Source: Saccharopolyspora montiporae (GTDB lineage Bacteria > Actinomycetota > Actinomycetes > Mycobacteriales > Pseudonocardiaceae). Taken from it: 64,000 nt of DNA. Under the pieces are notes generated by a model. That model was given only the letters and a program-made list of their open reading frames with translations. It was not told the DNA's origin and made no database searches. Positions 51,717-60,350 of this stretch are shown here, in pieces. Every line of letters begins with the position of its first letter. Within the stretch, counting starts at the first letter, position 1. Location: the NCBI RefSeq assembly GCF_015209505.1, contig NZ_JADEYC010000019.1:62001-126000 (forward strand). Reading direction: 5' to 3'. Both the position numbers and the translations under genes were made by a program.

Positions 51717-52344
51717 ATCCGAGCACGACCAGGGCCGGGCCGAACCGCTGCGCACCCGCGGCACAGCCGTCGCCCGGCTGCTCACCGAGGTCCTCGCGCC
51801 GTGGGTGATCGTGCTGCTGCTGCCGCTGGCCGTGGCCTGGCAAGCCACCCACGCGCTGCTGCCGACCCTGCTCTGGGGATTGCTCGTCGCGGTCACCAGC
51901 AGCATCTTGCCGATGGGCATCATCGTGTGGGGCGCCCGGACCGGACGGTGGGACGGGCACCACGTCCGCAACCGCGAGGGACGGCTGATCCCCTTCGTCG
52001 CGTTGCTCGTCTTCAGCCTCGGCGGGCTCGCCGCGCTGATCCTCGCTCGCGCACCGTGGCTGGTGATCGCCTTGGACATCAGCATGATCAGCACGCTCAT
52101 CGTCACCGGCGCGATCACGAGCCGCTGGAAGATCTCGATGCACACCGCTGTCGCCGGCGGCGCCGTCGTCATTCTCGCCGCGACCTACTCCCCCGTCTTC
52201 TGGCTGCTGGCCGTGCTGGTCGCCGCGATCGGCTGGTCCCGGGTCAAGATCCACGACCACACGACTGCGCAAACCATCGGCGGCGCGATCGTCGGCGCGA
52301 TCAGCGGTGGCGGCCTGTACGCACCCCTGTCCGGCGTGCTGTGA
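51703..52344 (+). CDS. PAP2-superfamily-like membrane phosphatase
   Basis: A 213-residue protein with about five to six helices. RWKISMHTAVAGGAVVILA and WSRVKIHDHTTAQTIGGAIVGA correspond to the second and third phosphatase motifs of the PAP2 fold, but the first motif (KxxxxxxRP) is weak (RNREGRLIP), so catalysis is uncertain. The GTG start behind AGGAGCAGGAG overlaps the previous gene. Last gene of the three-gene cassette lying between CRISPR arrays A and B. Confidence 0.75.
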   Translation: MTSAESEHDQGRAEPLRTRGTAVARLLTEVLAPWVIVLLLPLAVAWQATHALLPTLLWGLLVAVTSSILPMGIIVWGARTGRWDGHHVRNREGRLIPFVALLVFSLGGLAALILARAPWLVIALDISMISTLIVTGAITSRWKISMHTAVAGGAVVILAATYSPVFWLLAVLVAAIGWSRVKIHDHTTAQTIGGAIVGAISGGGLYAPLSGVL

Positions 52345-52537
52345 TCCCGGCCCGCCGCCTTCGGTGGAGCTGATCTGCACCTGGCGTGGCTCGGCGCTGC
52401 AGCGACCTCCCACCACGTAGGTGCGCACTTCCCATCCGATCCATCGGCCCCTCATGCCCGCAGTGCCGCTTCCACTGCTGACGCACGTCGCCGCTGCGAG
52501 CGTTCCGGCAACCATCCGCCAGTCACCCGACGCGGAA
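52345..52537. other. Non-coding stretch between the PAP2-like gene and leader B1
   Basis: 193 bases without a supported gene, repeat or hairpin. Sequence similarity to the full leaders begins only at 52,538. Confidence 0.4.
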
Positions 52538-52607
52538 CGATCTCCACCGGCAACCGCTCGCAACGATCTTTGAAACCCCACGTCACCCACCCCGAAAACC
52601 GAGAACG
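52538..52607 (+). promoter_or_regulatory. CRISPR leader B1 (70-nt truncated copy)
   Basis: Only the repeat-proximal 70 bases of the leader remain: CGATCTCC, the block CTCGCAACGATCTTTGAAAC and the CCGAGAACG end. The distal 104 bases are missing, so this copy has probably lost its promoter. Confidence 0.8.
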
Positions 52608-52643
52608 GTCTCACCGGCTCCCCAAGCCGGTCCTCATTGCGGC
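52608..52643 (+). CRISPR. Orphan single CRISPR repeat B1
   Basis: One 36-base repeat with CCAAGCCGG in place of CCGAGCCGG, ending CCTCATTGCGGC. No second repeat follows at spacer distance. It is a leader with one repeat, either a worn-out array or an unused integration site. Confidence 0.85.
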
Positions 52644-52868
52644 TCGTCGCGGGCATAGTGCAGGGGCTCTATTGCGGCTCGGCGTGCTCGGGGTTGTCGG
52701 CCATGGATGCCGCCCCAGTCCCTCCGGTTCGACCGAGCGGTCCTCAGCGCGGCGCTAGCTCACCCGCGATCGGATCGACGTCTGCTTCGTTGTCTCACCG
52801 ACAACCTCAACCGACTCACCGGCCCGTCAGACGAACGGAAACATCAGTGCGTTTCGACGCCGGGACGT

Positions 52869-53042
52869 GCGAGCGGTTCGGCTCCCCCACTCGCAGGCGG
52901 AACCGCTCGAACACCATCGCCGCAGGTCAAAGCTCTACCGGAGTCGACCAAGATCAGGTAGGCTCCCTGCAGCGATCTCCATCGAGGACCGCTCGCAACG
53001 ATCTTTGAAACGCCAGGTCAGACGCCCCGAAAACCGAGAACG
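52869..53042 (+). promoter_or_regulatory. CRISPR leader B2 (174 nt)
   Basis: A full-length leader copy, colinear with leaders A and C2. It starts GCGAGCGGTTCGGCTCCC and ends CCGAGAACG directly before the first repeat. It differs from A and C2 at scattered positions. Confidence 0.85.
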
Positions 53043-53582
53043 GTCTCACCGGCTCCCCGCGCCGGTCCTCATTGCGGCGCGGTGATCCGCCGGTGCCCGG
53101 TCGGCGGCGGGATCTGTCTCACCGGCTCCCCGAGCCGGTCCTCCTTGCGGCTTGTGCTCATGGCGTCTCCGTCTCGGGGCTGCTGTGGTCTCACCGGCTC
53201 CCCGAGCCGGTCCTCATTGCGGCGAGGTGATCCGCCGGTGCCCGGTCGGCTTCGGGATCTGTCTCACCGGCTCCCCGAGCCGGTCCTCATTGCGGCTTGT
53301 GCTCATGGCGTCTCCTTCTCGGGGCTGCTGTGGTCTCACCGGCTCCCCGAGCCGGTCCTCATTGCGGCATCGAGGTCAGATGCCTGCGTGGTCAGCCGGT
53401 CAGGTCTCACCGGCTCCCCGAGCCGGTCCTCATTGCGGCTTGTGCTCCTGGCGTCTCCTTCTCGGGGCTGCTGTGGTCTCAGCGGCGCCCCGAGCCGGTC
53501 CTCAGTGGGGCTTCGAGGTCAGATGCCTGCGTGGTCAGCCGGTCAGGTCTCACCGGCTCCCCGAGCCGGTCCTCATTGCGGC
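53043..53582 (+). CRISPR. CRISPR array B2: 8 repeats, 7 spacers with internal duplications
   Basis: 36-base repeats start at 53,043; 53,116; 53,188; 53,261; 53,333; 53,404; 53,476; 53,547. They end CCTCATTGCGGC (repeat 2 CCTCCTTG; repeat 7 carries four substitutions). Spacers are 35-37 bases. Spacers 1 and 3 are near-identical, as are 2, 4 and 6, and 5 and 7, differing by 1-3 bases. So only three distinct spacers exist, arranged a-b-a-b-c-b-c. Leader on the left. Confidence 0.96.
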
Positions 53583-53865
53583 TAATCCACCCACCACTGC
53601 ATGTCAGCACCGGTGTCGTGCCTCATCGGCCCCGAGCCCATCCCCATCCCCGCTCGCTTGCCTTCGCGGCCAAGGCATGCCTGCCGACGTCGTGATGATC
53701 ACCACACGTACGACGTCTGGCCCGCTCACCAGCGGTGAGCGCTCTCGCCCAATTGATCTTCTTCGTCGGAACCGGCCTCACCGTCCGCGGTCGTGCGTTA
53801 ACGTCCAGTGGTCGCGCACCGATCGGTGCGGTCGGTCGTCGGGAGAGCCTGCTGGGAGGCGGTGC
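53583..53865. other. Region between array B2 and the type III operon
   Basis: 283 bases without a supported gene. It should contain the operon promoter; GTTAACGT at about 53,797-53,804 is a possible -10 region, about 60 bases before the first GTG. Frames that read through the array into the first cas gene are artefacts. Confidence 0.4.
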
Positions 53866-55929
53866 GTGAGCGGAACAGGCGAAGTCGAGTTCGTGAACCC
53901 GTATACCTTCGTTCCCTTCCCGGAATCTCCGCCGCAGCGCTGCGCACCGCACGGGCATCTCGGTCATCCCGACCTGCTGTCCGGGACGCTGCAGGTGCGC
54001 GTCACCGCGCAGACTCCGCTGCTGGTGCGCGATATTTCCCGGCAGGCTGGCGATGCCGAGCCCCGCTTGCCGCGGCGTCCGGACGGGACGGTGTTGATTC
54101 CCGGGTCTTCCTGGAAGGGTGCACTGCGTTCGCTGCACGAGACGCTGACCGGGAGTTGCCTGCGCATCTTCGATCCGGATTTCCTGCCGACCTACCGCGA
54201 TGCGGCGAGTTCGTCCCCGCCCGGCGAGCTGCGCATGGCCGTGGTGCACGAGCACGCGGGCGCGGACCAGCCACCGGTGCTGCAGCTGTGCGAATCCGGC
54301 ACACCCGCGACGCACCGGCTCAGCCAGAAGCAGTTGGAATCCCTGAACCAGGGGCAGGTTCCGCTCACCTCGGGCGCTCGGCTGGACATCACGTTCGACG
54401 AGGACGGCAAGCCGGACACGGCCGAGCACAACGCTGAAGGAGCCTGGATGGTGCTGCTCAGCGAGAGCCGGGCCCGCCAACCCTCCGCGGAGTACCGCGC
54501 GCACGTCCGCAAACTCACCTCGGAGACCATGCAGGTCAGCGCGGCGGGCTGGGAACGGTACTTGGCGGAGGCTGACGATGCCGATGAACTGCGCGAGCAG
54601 AGCATCGCCCAGGGCGCGGACGAGCACTACCTCCCGGTCGAACATCCGCACCGCGCCAACAAACCGGATGGAGAGCGCGTCACCCTCGGACGCCGCTACC
54701 GGGTCACGAAGCACCTGCGGCGCGGGCAACCGATGTGGGTGCGCATCGCCGGTGGCCGGATCATCTCGGTGCAGCACGGGATGTTATGGCGGCACCGCGG
54801 CGGCGACACCCCGAGCGGCGGTCGGATACCGGCGAAATTCGGTCCCTGCCGGAATGACAGGGAGCTGTGCCCGAGTTGCCGGATGTTCGGCTCCGCGGAC
54901 ACCGAGGCCACACCGCGGGGCACACCGGCCGCGGACCGAACCACCGAGCAGCAGAAGGCCGAACAGCGGTCCTACGCGGGACACATCCGGTTCGGCGATG
55001 CCCTCGCGGACGGCGAGGTCCCCGAGCTCGCGTTCGAACTCGCACCACTCGGATCCCCGAACCCGGGAGCCGGCCAGTTCTACCTGGTCAACCAACCCGA
55101 CGCCGTCGGCAACGTCGGCGATCCGCCCCTGCGCGAATGGGGATCGAGTGCTGATCGCGGCGAAAAGCCCCGCAAGCTGCGTGGGCGCAAGAAGTACTGG
55201 CACACCGAGCTCGGCGAGGAGCGCCTCCCCGCCCGCGGGCAGGCGCGCGAGCACCAGAAAGAATCGCAGCTGGCGCGCAGGGCCGTCGCGATCCCTCGCG
55301 GTACCGAGCTGACCATGACGATTTCGTTCACCGATCTCGACGAGGTGCAGCTGGGCAGTCTGCTGGCGACGCTGCAGCCCGGCGAGCTGCTGAACGAGCA
55401 GGTGTGGCAGCACATCGGCGGTGGTCGGCCACTCGGTTTCGGGTCGTGCACGCTCGCGGTCGACACCGCCGCCAGCGCCGTGTGGCGGTCCGGCGCCCGA
55501 TACGGCGGCGGTACCGACGTATCGCTGGACATCGCGCACTTCACCGGCGTGTTCCAGGAGTGGGTGCAGCGCGAGCTGCCCGCCGTGCACGAGACCTGGC
55601 CGGCGCTGACCAGCGCGCTCGATCCGAAAGCCGTGGACCCGGACGCGGTCTGGTATCCGCCCGGCGCGTCCCGGGCGACGCGCGGCACGAAGGAGTACGA
55701 CGACGGTTTCGAGTTCTGGAAGCAGACCAGCGGCGAGCAGGCGAAGACAAAGAAGCGCGGCCCGCGAACCGGTCATCCGTTGATCCCGCTGCCCGAGGCG
55801 ACTTCCGAGGACCAAACCCTGCGCTACACCCCGAAAGCCAACCCCAGGACAGTGTCGCGGTCGCAGCCACCGGGCGTTCCCCACCGGCCGAACGGCTCGA
55901 ACAAGCCGAATGGAGGGCACGGTCGATGA
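53866..55929 (+). CDS. TIGR03986-type RAMP protein, first gene of type III operon
   Basis: A 687-residue RAMP protein. It opens with FVNPYTFVPFPE, typical of the TIGR03986 CRISPR-associated RAMPs. A Cas7-like fold follows (LQVRVTAQTPLLVRD, LIPGSSWKGALRSLHE). CRNDRELCPSCRMFG, starting at codon 328, is a probable zinc site, and AEQRSYAGHIRFGDA the usual following strand. GGGRPLGFGSCTL is the second glycine-rich loop, followed by a charged tail. It probably binds the crRNA-target duplex in the complex. GTG behind GGGAGG. It overlaps the cas10 gene by 4 bases (ATGA). Confidence 0.85.
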   Translation: MSGTGEVEFVNPYTFVPFPESPPQRCAPHGHLGHPDLLSGTLQVRVTAQTPLLVRDISRQAGDAEPRLPRRPDGTVLIPGSSWKGALRSLHETLTGSCLRIFDPDFLPTYRDAASSSPPGELRMAVVHEHAGADQPPVLQLCESGTPATHRLSQKQLESLNQGQVPLTSGARLDITFDEDGKPDTAEHNAEGAWMVLLSESRARQPSAEYRAHVRKLTSETMQVSAAGWERYLAEADDADELREQSIAQGADEHYLPVEHPHRANKPDGERVTLGRRYRVTKHLRRGQPMWVRIAGGRIISVQHGMLWRHRGGDTPSGGRIPAKFGPCRNDRELCPSCRMFGSADTEATPRGTPAADRTTEQQKAEQRSYAGHIRFGDALADGEVPELAFELAPLGSPNPGAGQFYLVNQPDAVGNVGDPPLREWGSSADRGEKPRKLRGRKKYWHTELGEERLPARGQAREHQKESQLARRAVAIPRGTELTMTISFTDLDEVQLGSLLATLQPGELLNEQVWQHIGGGRPLGFGSCTLAVDTAASAVWRSGARYGGGTDVSLDIAHFTGVFQEWVQRELPAVHETWPALTSALDPKAVDPDAVWYPPGASRATRGTKEYDDGFEFWKQTSGEQAKTKKRGPRTGHPLIPLPEATSEDQTLRYTPKANPRTVSRSQPPGVPHRPNGSNKPNGGHGR

Positions 55930-57329
55930 CCGACTTCCTGGACATCGCCGTGGTGCGGATCCAGCGCTGGCTCAGCCGTGCCCCGCACCTGCGCGGACGC
56001 CGCGGCGCCTCGACCTTGATCCGCAAGGCCACCGCTGCGGGAGAAGTGGCGCCGTTGCTGGTCGGGTGGGAAGAGGTGGCCGAGCGCTGCACCGAAGCCG
56101 GTCAGATCGACGGCGTGATCCCGCTGCGGCTGAACACCGACGACGAGGAGCGCATCGCGCAGCTGGAAAAGCAGCTCGTGGCCCATCTGCGGGCCCTGAT
56201 GCCGGCGGCCTCGTTCGAATCGAAGCGGCGCAGCGGGACGAGCTGGCTCGACGCGCAGCTGCGGACACCGGTGCGCACCGAATGGCCCGCGCCCACCGCG
56301 GAATGGCCACTGGGCAAGCGGTGCGACTGGTGCGCCGAGTGGTCGGCGAACGAGCAGGTTCCGGTCGGTTCCGACGGCAAAAAGGCGCTGTGCATCGACT
56401 GCCGGCAGCGCACCGCGCACGCCGGTTACGCCACCAGCGGGCACGCCGATCTGCAACCCGGCACCGAGCGGGACCTGTTGGACCGCTGGACCGAGCGCTT
56501 CCCCGACCGTCCGATGCGGGTTCCGGACGACTTTCCCGAGCTCGCCCGGCTCGGCGAAACCGACGATGCCACCCACCTCGCGACGATCCACGCCGACGGA
56601 AACGCCATCGGCCAGTTCCGGTACGAGACACACCGGGCGCTGCGCAAGGACGCTCGGCTGGACTTCGACCTGCCCGGCGCGATCCAGCACGCCACCTGGT
56701 CCGCGCTGCTCGACGGACTGCAGGCGGCCACCGACCCCGACGCGGACATCCTGCCGGTGATCGCGCACCTGGTGGGCGGGGACGACGTGCTGCTGAGCCT
56801 GCCCGCGCACCGGGCCTGGACATTCGTGGTGGAGCTGCAACGCGGTTTCAGCAACTACCTCACCGAATCCCTGACCGCGGCGGGGCTGACGAAGGTCCCG
56901 GCACCCAGCATCTCGGCGGCGATCGCGTTCCACCACTACACGCATCCGCTGTCCGCCAATGCCGACCTCGCCGACGAGCTCCTGTCCGCGGCCAAGAAGG
57001 AACACTTCGGGAGCGCGCCCGCGCTGGCCTGGCACGACCGCACGCACGAAGGACCACAACCGTCCGGCAGGCCCAGCATTCGGCTGGACCAGGTCGGAGC
57101 GCACTGGGCCGAGCTCAACGCGCTGGCCGGGCTGCCGCAGTCCACGAGGAAGAACCTAGCCGCGATCGCGCGAACCGAGGACGGGCAACGCCTAGCCGAC
57201 CAGATCAAGCGGCTCGGTCTCACGGAGGTCGTGCATCGGCAGGTCACCGACCTGCTGAACCGGGAGAACCCGTTGAACCTGGCGAACGAACTGGGCATGG
57301 TCCGCTGGTGGAGGGGGGATGCGCGGTGA
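55926..57329 (+). CDS. Compact Cas10 with GGDD cyclase motif
   Basis: A 467-residue Cas10/Cmr2-type protein, about half the usual size. A Cys4 zinc element (C133, C136, C156, C159: CDWC...CIDC) precedes the palm. The palm has ATIHADGNAIGQF (metal Asp at 224) and LVGGDDVLLSLP with GGDD at 284-287, then ISAAIAFHHYTHPL and ADELLSAAKK. All residues for cyclic oligoadenylate synthesis are kept. No HD nuclease and no complete first palm are present. It should turn target-RNA binding into a cyclic-nucleotide signal. Overlaps both neighbours by 4 bases. Confidence 0.9.
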   Translation: MTDFLDIAVVRIQRWLSRAPHLRGRRGASTLIRKATAAGEVAPLLVGWEEVAERCTEAGQIDGVIPLRLNTDDEERIAQLEKQLVAHLRALMPAASFESKRRSGTSWLDAQLRTPVRTEWPAPTAEWPLGKRCDWCAEWSANEQVPVGSDGKKALCIDCRQRTAHAGYATSGHADLQPGTERDLLDRWTERFPDRPMRVPDDFPELARLGETDDATHLATIHADGNAIGQFRYETHRALRKDARLDFDLPGAIQHATWSALLDGLQAATDPDADILPVIAHLVGGDDVLLSLPAHRAWTFVVELQRGFSNYLTESLTAAGLTKVPAPSISAAIAFHHYTHPLSANADLADELLSAAKKEHFGSAPALAWHDRTHEGPQPSGRPSIRLDQVGAHWAELNALAGLPQSTRKNLAAIARTEDGQRLADQIKRLGLTEVVHRQVTDLLNRENPLNLANELGMVRWWRGDAR

Positions 57330-57883
57330 GGTCCGCGCTGCATTTCCAGATCACGTTCCACACGCCGTTCCGGGTGTCCACCGGGCACGCGAAACCCGGA
57401 CTCGACGCGGGAGTGGACACCGAGAACCCGCTGCCGAACACGAGCCTGAAAGGTCTGCTCCGCGCGACCGCCACGCAACTGCTCGGTGACGCGCAGATCG
57501 TGAACGAGGTCTTCGGCGCGCCCGGTGTCGAATGCCCGTGGCGGTGGACCAACGCGGAGCCGGACGACGGCAGTTGGCATGCGCCGCAGCCGGCCGCCCG
57601 GGTGAGCATCGATCCGGGCACGCACACGGCGACACCGGACATGCTCGGGATCAGCGAGCAGATCGGCGCCCGCAGCGCCACGTTCCGCATCACCCAGCGC
57701 CTCGGGATACCCGCCGAAAAACTGCCGCACCATCGAACCGTCCTGGCCGTGGCGGGGCAGGCGACCCGCTCGCTCGGAGCCGAACGCCGCCGCGGGCTGG
57801 GCTGGGTGAGCATCAGGTGCACCGACGTCACCCTCGATCAGCAGTCCGTCCGGGACTTCCTCGCGCTGGGAGTGACCCGATGA
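57326..57883 (+). CDS. Single-domain Cas7/Csm3-like RAMP
   Basis: A 185-residue RAMP. FHTPFRVSTGHAKPGLDAGV precedes NPLPNTSLKGLLRATATQLLG, the glycine/SLKG loop of Cas7, and GAERRRGLGWVSI is the C-terminal glycine-rich loop. Asp27 aligns with the Csm3 aspartate (D33 in S. thermophilus) that cuts target RNA; the other RAMPs in this operon lack it at that position by eye. It is therefore the best candidate for a target-RNA nuclease. GTGA overlap with cas10. Smaller than typical Csm3 (about 220). Confidence 0.82.
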   Translation: MRSALHFQITFHTPFRVSTGHAKPGLDAGVDTENPLPNTSLKGLLRATATQLLGDAQIVNEVFGAPGVECPWRWTNAEPDDGSWHAPQPAARVSIDPGTHTATPDMLGISEQIGARSATFRITQRLGIPAEKLPHHRTVLAVAGQATRSLGAERRRGLGWVSIRCTDVTLDQQSVRDFLALGVTR

Positions 57884-59109
57884 CCGAGTACGCGCGGCTC
57901 GTCGTCACGCTCGACGAGCCGGTAGCCGCAGGCCGCAACCTGCGCAGCGATTTCCGCCGGGACATCCACGACCACGTGCCCGGTTCGGTGCTGCGCGGTG
58001 CGCTCGCCGCCGCCTGGATCCAGTGGCTGGGGGTGGACATCACCCGGACCCGCGAGTTCGGCGAGATCTTCGACGGGCAAGGAAGTTTCGGCCCACTGCA
58101 CAGCGTGGCGAGCTACCCGGTCCCGCTGTCCGTGTTCGTGCACAAGTACGGGCACACCGACAAGTGCCGGAAGCTGTGGTGGGATGCGGCGCTGGACGAA
58201 ACCGCGGCCGGGGACATGTGCGAGAAGTGCAAATATCCGCTGGTGGCCAGCAAGGGGCAGCCGGCCGGCCCCGTCGCGATGCATTCCCGGACGATGAGCG
58301 CGCTGCGCACCGACGGCGTGGCGAAGGACGGCAACCTGTTCAGCGAAACCGCGCTCACCGGGGGAATGCGGCTGTCCGGCTGGTTGCACGGCGACGCCCT
58401 CCGCGCCCTGGAGTCGGCCGACGTTCCGCTGGACACGCTGTACCTGGGGTCGCGGCGCAGCCTGCGCGGCAGCGCCACGGTCGAGGTCGACCGCACCGCC
58501 GTTCCCGACCCGGTGGAGGCGGTGGGCAACGACGTGATCCTCCGGCTGGCCGCGCCCGGGATCTTCGTCGACGAGTTCGGGATGCCGCGCGCGACACCGG
58601 ATCTCGACGAGCTGTCCGAGGTGTTGGGCGTGCAGGTCATCGATGTGCGGCCCTGGATCCGATGGACAGAGGCGGGCGGCTGGCACGCAGCCAGCGGGCT
58701 GCCGAAGCCGACGGAACGCGCCGTGGCCCCGGGCTCCACGTTCCGCGTGCAGTGCGCCGAGCCGCCCGCGGAGGCCGCGCGGCGCTCGCTGACCGCTCGC
58801 GGGGTCGGGCTGCGGCGCCGGGAAGGCTTCGGCGCGCTCCACGTGCCCTCCGTCCCGCTGCCGCCCGCAGCGCTGGTCGGGAAGGTCGCCGGGGTCAACG
58901 GCGACGCGGACCTTCTCGACAAGCTGCACGCCCGAACTTGGAGCTTGCGGCTCGGGCAACCGGACAACACGCCGTTCGAGGACGACCTCCGCTCCGATCG
59001 GCTCACCGACTATGTCAAGGATGCCCTGCGCACCATGCTGGAAATCCCGGACGCCGCGACCTACGAAAACCTGCTCACCACGTTGGAGAACTTGTGCAAA
59101 CCGCGCTGA
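57880..59109 (+). CDS. Csx10-like RAMP (Cas5/Cas7-type)
   Basis: A 409-residue RAMP. VVTLDEPVAAGRN, DHVPGSVLRGALAAAWIQWL and FDGQGSFGPLHSVASYPVPLS are the standard N-terminal run of Csx10-type proteins. Cysteines C96, C114 and C117 (CRKLWW, CEKC) suggest zinc binding, followed by RTDGVAKDGNLFSETAL. Csx10 is the subtype III-D marker, capping the crRNA end in place of separate Cas5 and Cas7 subunits. It starts with ATG overlapping the previous stop by 4 and runs 16 bases into the next gene. Confidence 0.75.
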   Translation: MTEYARLVVTLDEPVAAGRNLRSDFRRDIHDHVPGSVLRGALAAAWIQWLGVDITRTREFGEIFDGQGSFGPLHSVASYPVPLSVFVHKYGHTDKCRKLWWDAALDETAAGDMCEKCKYPLVASKGQPAGPVAMHSRTMSALRTDGVAKDGNLFSETALTGGMRLSGWLHGDALRALESADVPLDTLYLGSRRSLRGSATVEVDRTAVPDPVEAVGNDVILRLAAPGIFVDEFGMPRATPDLDELSEVLGVQVIDVRPWIRWTEAGGWHAASGLPKPTERAVAPGSTFRVQCAEPPAEAARRSLTARGVGLRRREGFGALHVPSVPLPPAALVGKVAGVNGDADLLDKLHARTWSLRLGQPDNTPFEDDLRSDRLTDYVKDALRTMLEIPDAATYENLLTTLENLCKPR

Positions 59110-60350
59110 TCACGCTCCGGCTGCACATGGAGACCGCGGGCGGTGTCGCGGCCGCGGAAACCGGGAACGGTCCCAACCAGACGTTGCCGATCCGCCGGGA
59201 CACCACCGGGCGGCCGCACCTGCCCGGCACCAGCGTGGCGGGCAATCTCCGCGCCTATTGCGCTACCGATCCCGCACTCGCCGCCGACGAGCAGCGCGGT
59301 CGGCTGTTCGGCAGCAACCCCGGCGATCAGGGGCGCACCGCCTCCCCGATCCAGGTTCTCGGCACGATCTGGCGCGGCGCGGGCGAGGTGCAGCGGCGCA
59401 CCCGCACCGCCATCAACCGCGAGCGCGGCGCCGCCGACACCTACACCCTGCACACCATCGAGCAGCTGCCCGCGGGAACACAGTTCGACGTGCACCTGCG
59501 ATGGGACGATCCCGACGATCGGTTGTCCACCGTGCTCGATCGGCTCCGCCGGTGGCGGCCGCAGCTCGGGCGCGGTGTGAGCAGCGGCGCCGGTCAGTGC
59601 CGCGTCGCCGGATTCGGCTACCAGGTGTACGACCTCGGCACCACCGAAGGGCTGCACGCGTGGCTGCAGCTGGCCTCCCCCGCTGACTACCCGGCACCGG
59701 AACCCGTCGCGGACGACGACCGGCCGGAAGCGCTGCTCGATGTCGACCTGGCCATCGTCGACGCCCTGCACGTCGGAACGGGAACACTGGCCGAGGACGC
59801 GCTGGGCACGTACGGCGCGATGGTCCGCGACGATGCCGGGACGCCGATCGTGCCGGGTTCGAGTCTGAAGGGCGTGCTGCGGTCCCGCTCCGCCTACATC
59901 TGCCGGGTCCTCGGTGTCGAGCTGTGCGCGGACGAGCGGTGCGGGGAGTGCGTGCCGTGCCGCCTTTTCGGCTACACGGGCAAGAACCGCACCGCGCAAC
60001 GCAGCAAGATCGCGGTGCACGACGCCGCTGTCACCGATGCGGTGGTCGAACAGCGCCAGCACGTGGCGATCGACCGGGTGACCGGCGGCGCGGCGACCGC
60101 GCTGCTCTACGCGGACGAAGTCATCACCGCGGGCCGCTTCACACTGCGCATCGACGCGCTGGAACCGAATATCGCCGAGCACGAACGCCTGTTGCTGAAG
60201 GCCGCGCTGGCGGATCTGGACGCCGGCCTCATCGGCATCGGCGCCCGGACCACGGCCGGGCAGGGCACGGTCCGCATCGTCGCCGAGCGGTCGCAGCCCG
60301 CCGAACCGATTTCCCGCCTGGCCACCCACCTCACCCGGGAAGCAGCATGA
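59094..60350 (+). CDS. Double Cas7-like RAMP
   Basis: A 418-residue fusion of two Cas7-like domains. The N-terminal one has LPIRRDTTGRPHLPGTSVAG at 31-50. The C-terminal one, from about 218, has DALHVGTGTLAEDALGTYGA, PIVPGSSLKGVLRSRSAYIC, a Cys cluster ending ECVPCRLFG (near 286) and DRVTGGAATALLYADEV. By hand alignment neither domain keeps the Csm3 cutting Asp (Tyr or Thr instead), so it is probably structural. The GTG at 59,094 follows GGAG. The last 4 bases overlap the next gene. Confidence 0.82.
   Translation: MQTALITLRLHMETAGGVAAAETGNGPNQTLPIRRDTTGRPHLPGTSVAGNLRAYCATDPALAADEQRGRLFGSNPGDQGRTASPIQVLGTIWRGAGEVQRRTRTAINRERGAADTYTLHTIEQLPAGTQFDVHLRWDDPDDRLSTVLDRLRRWRPQLGRGVSSGAGQCRVAGFGYQVYDLGTTEGLHAWLQLASPADYPAPEPVADDDRPEALLDVDLAIVDALHVGTGTLAEDALGTYGAMVRDDAGTPIVPGSSLKGVLRSRSAYICRVLGVELCADERCGECVPCRLFGYTGKNRTAQRSKIAVHDAAVTDAVVEQRQHVAIDRVTGGAATALLYADEVITAGRFTLRIDALEPNIAEHERLLLKAALADLDAGLIGIGARTTAGQGTVRIVAERSQPAEPISRLATHLTREAA

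Noticed and set aside
52644..52678. Possible degenerate second repeat after orphan repeat B1 (ends CTATTGCGGC)
   Set aside because: Only the last 8 bases and a few others match and there is no spacer between it and repeat B1; chance or a remnant cannot be told apart.
53152..53865. Open frame running through array B2 into the first cas gene, encoding repeated SHRLPEPVLIAA-like units
   Set aside because: The repeats are the 36-base CRISPR units read in frame. A GTG with ribosome site and family homology starts at 53,866, so the upstream part is an artefact.
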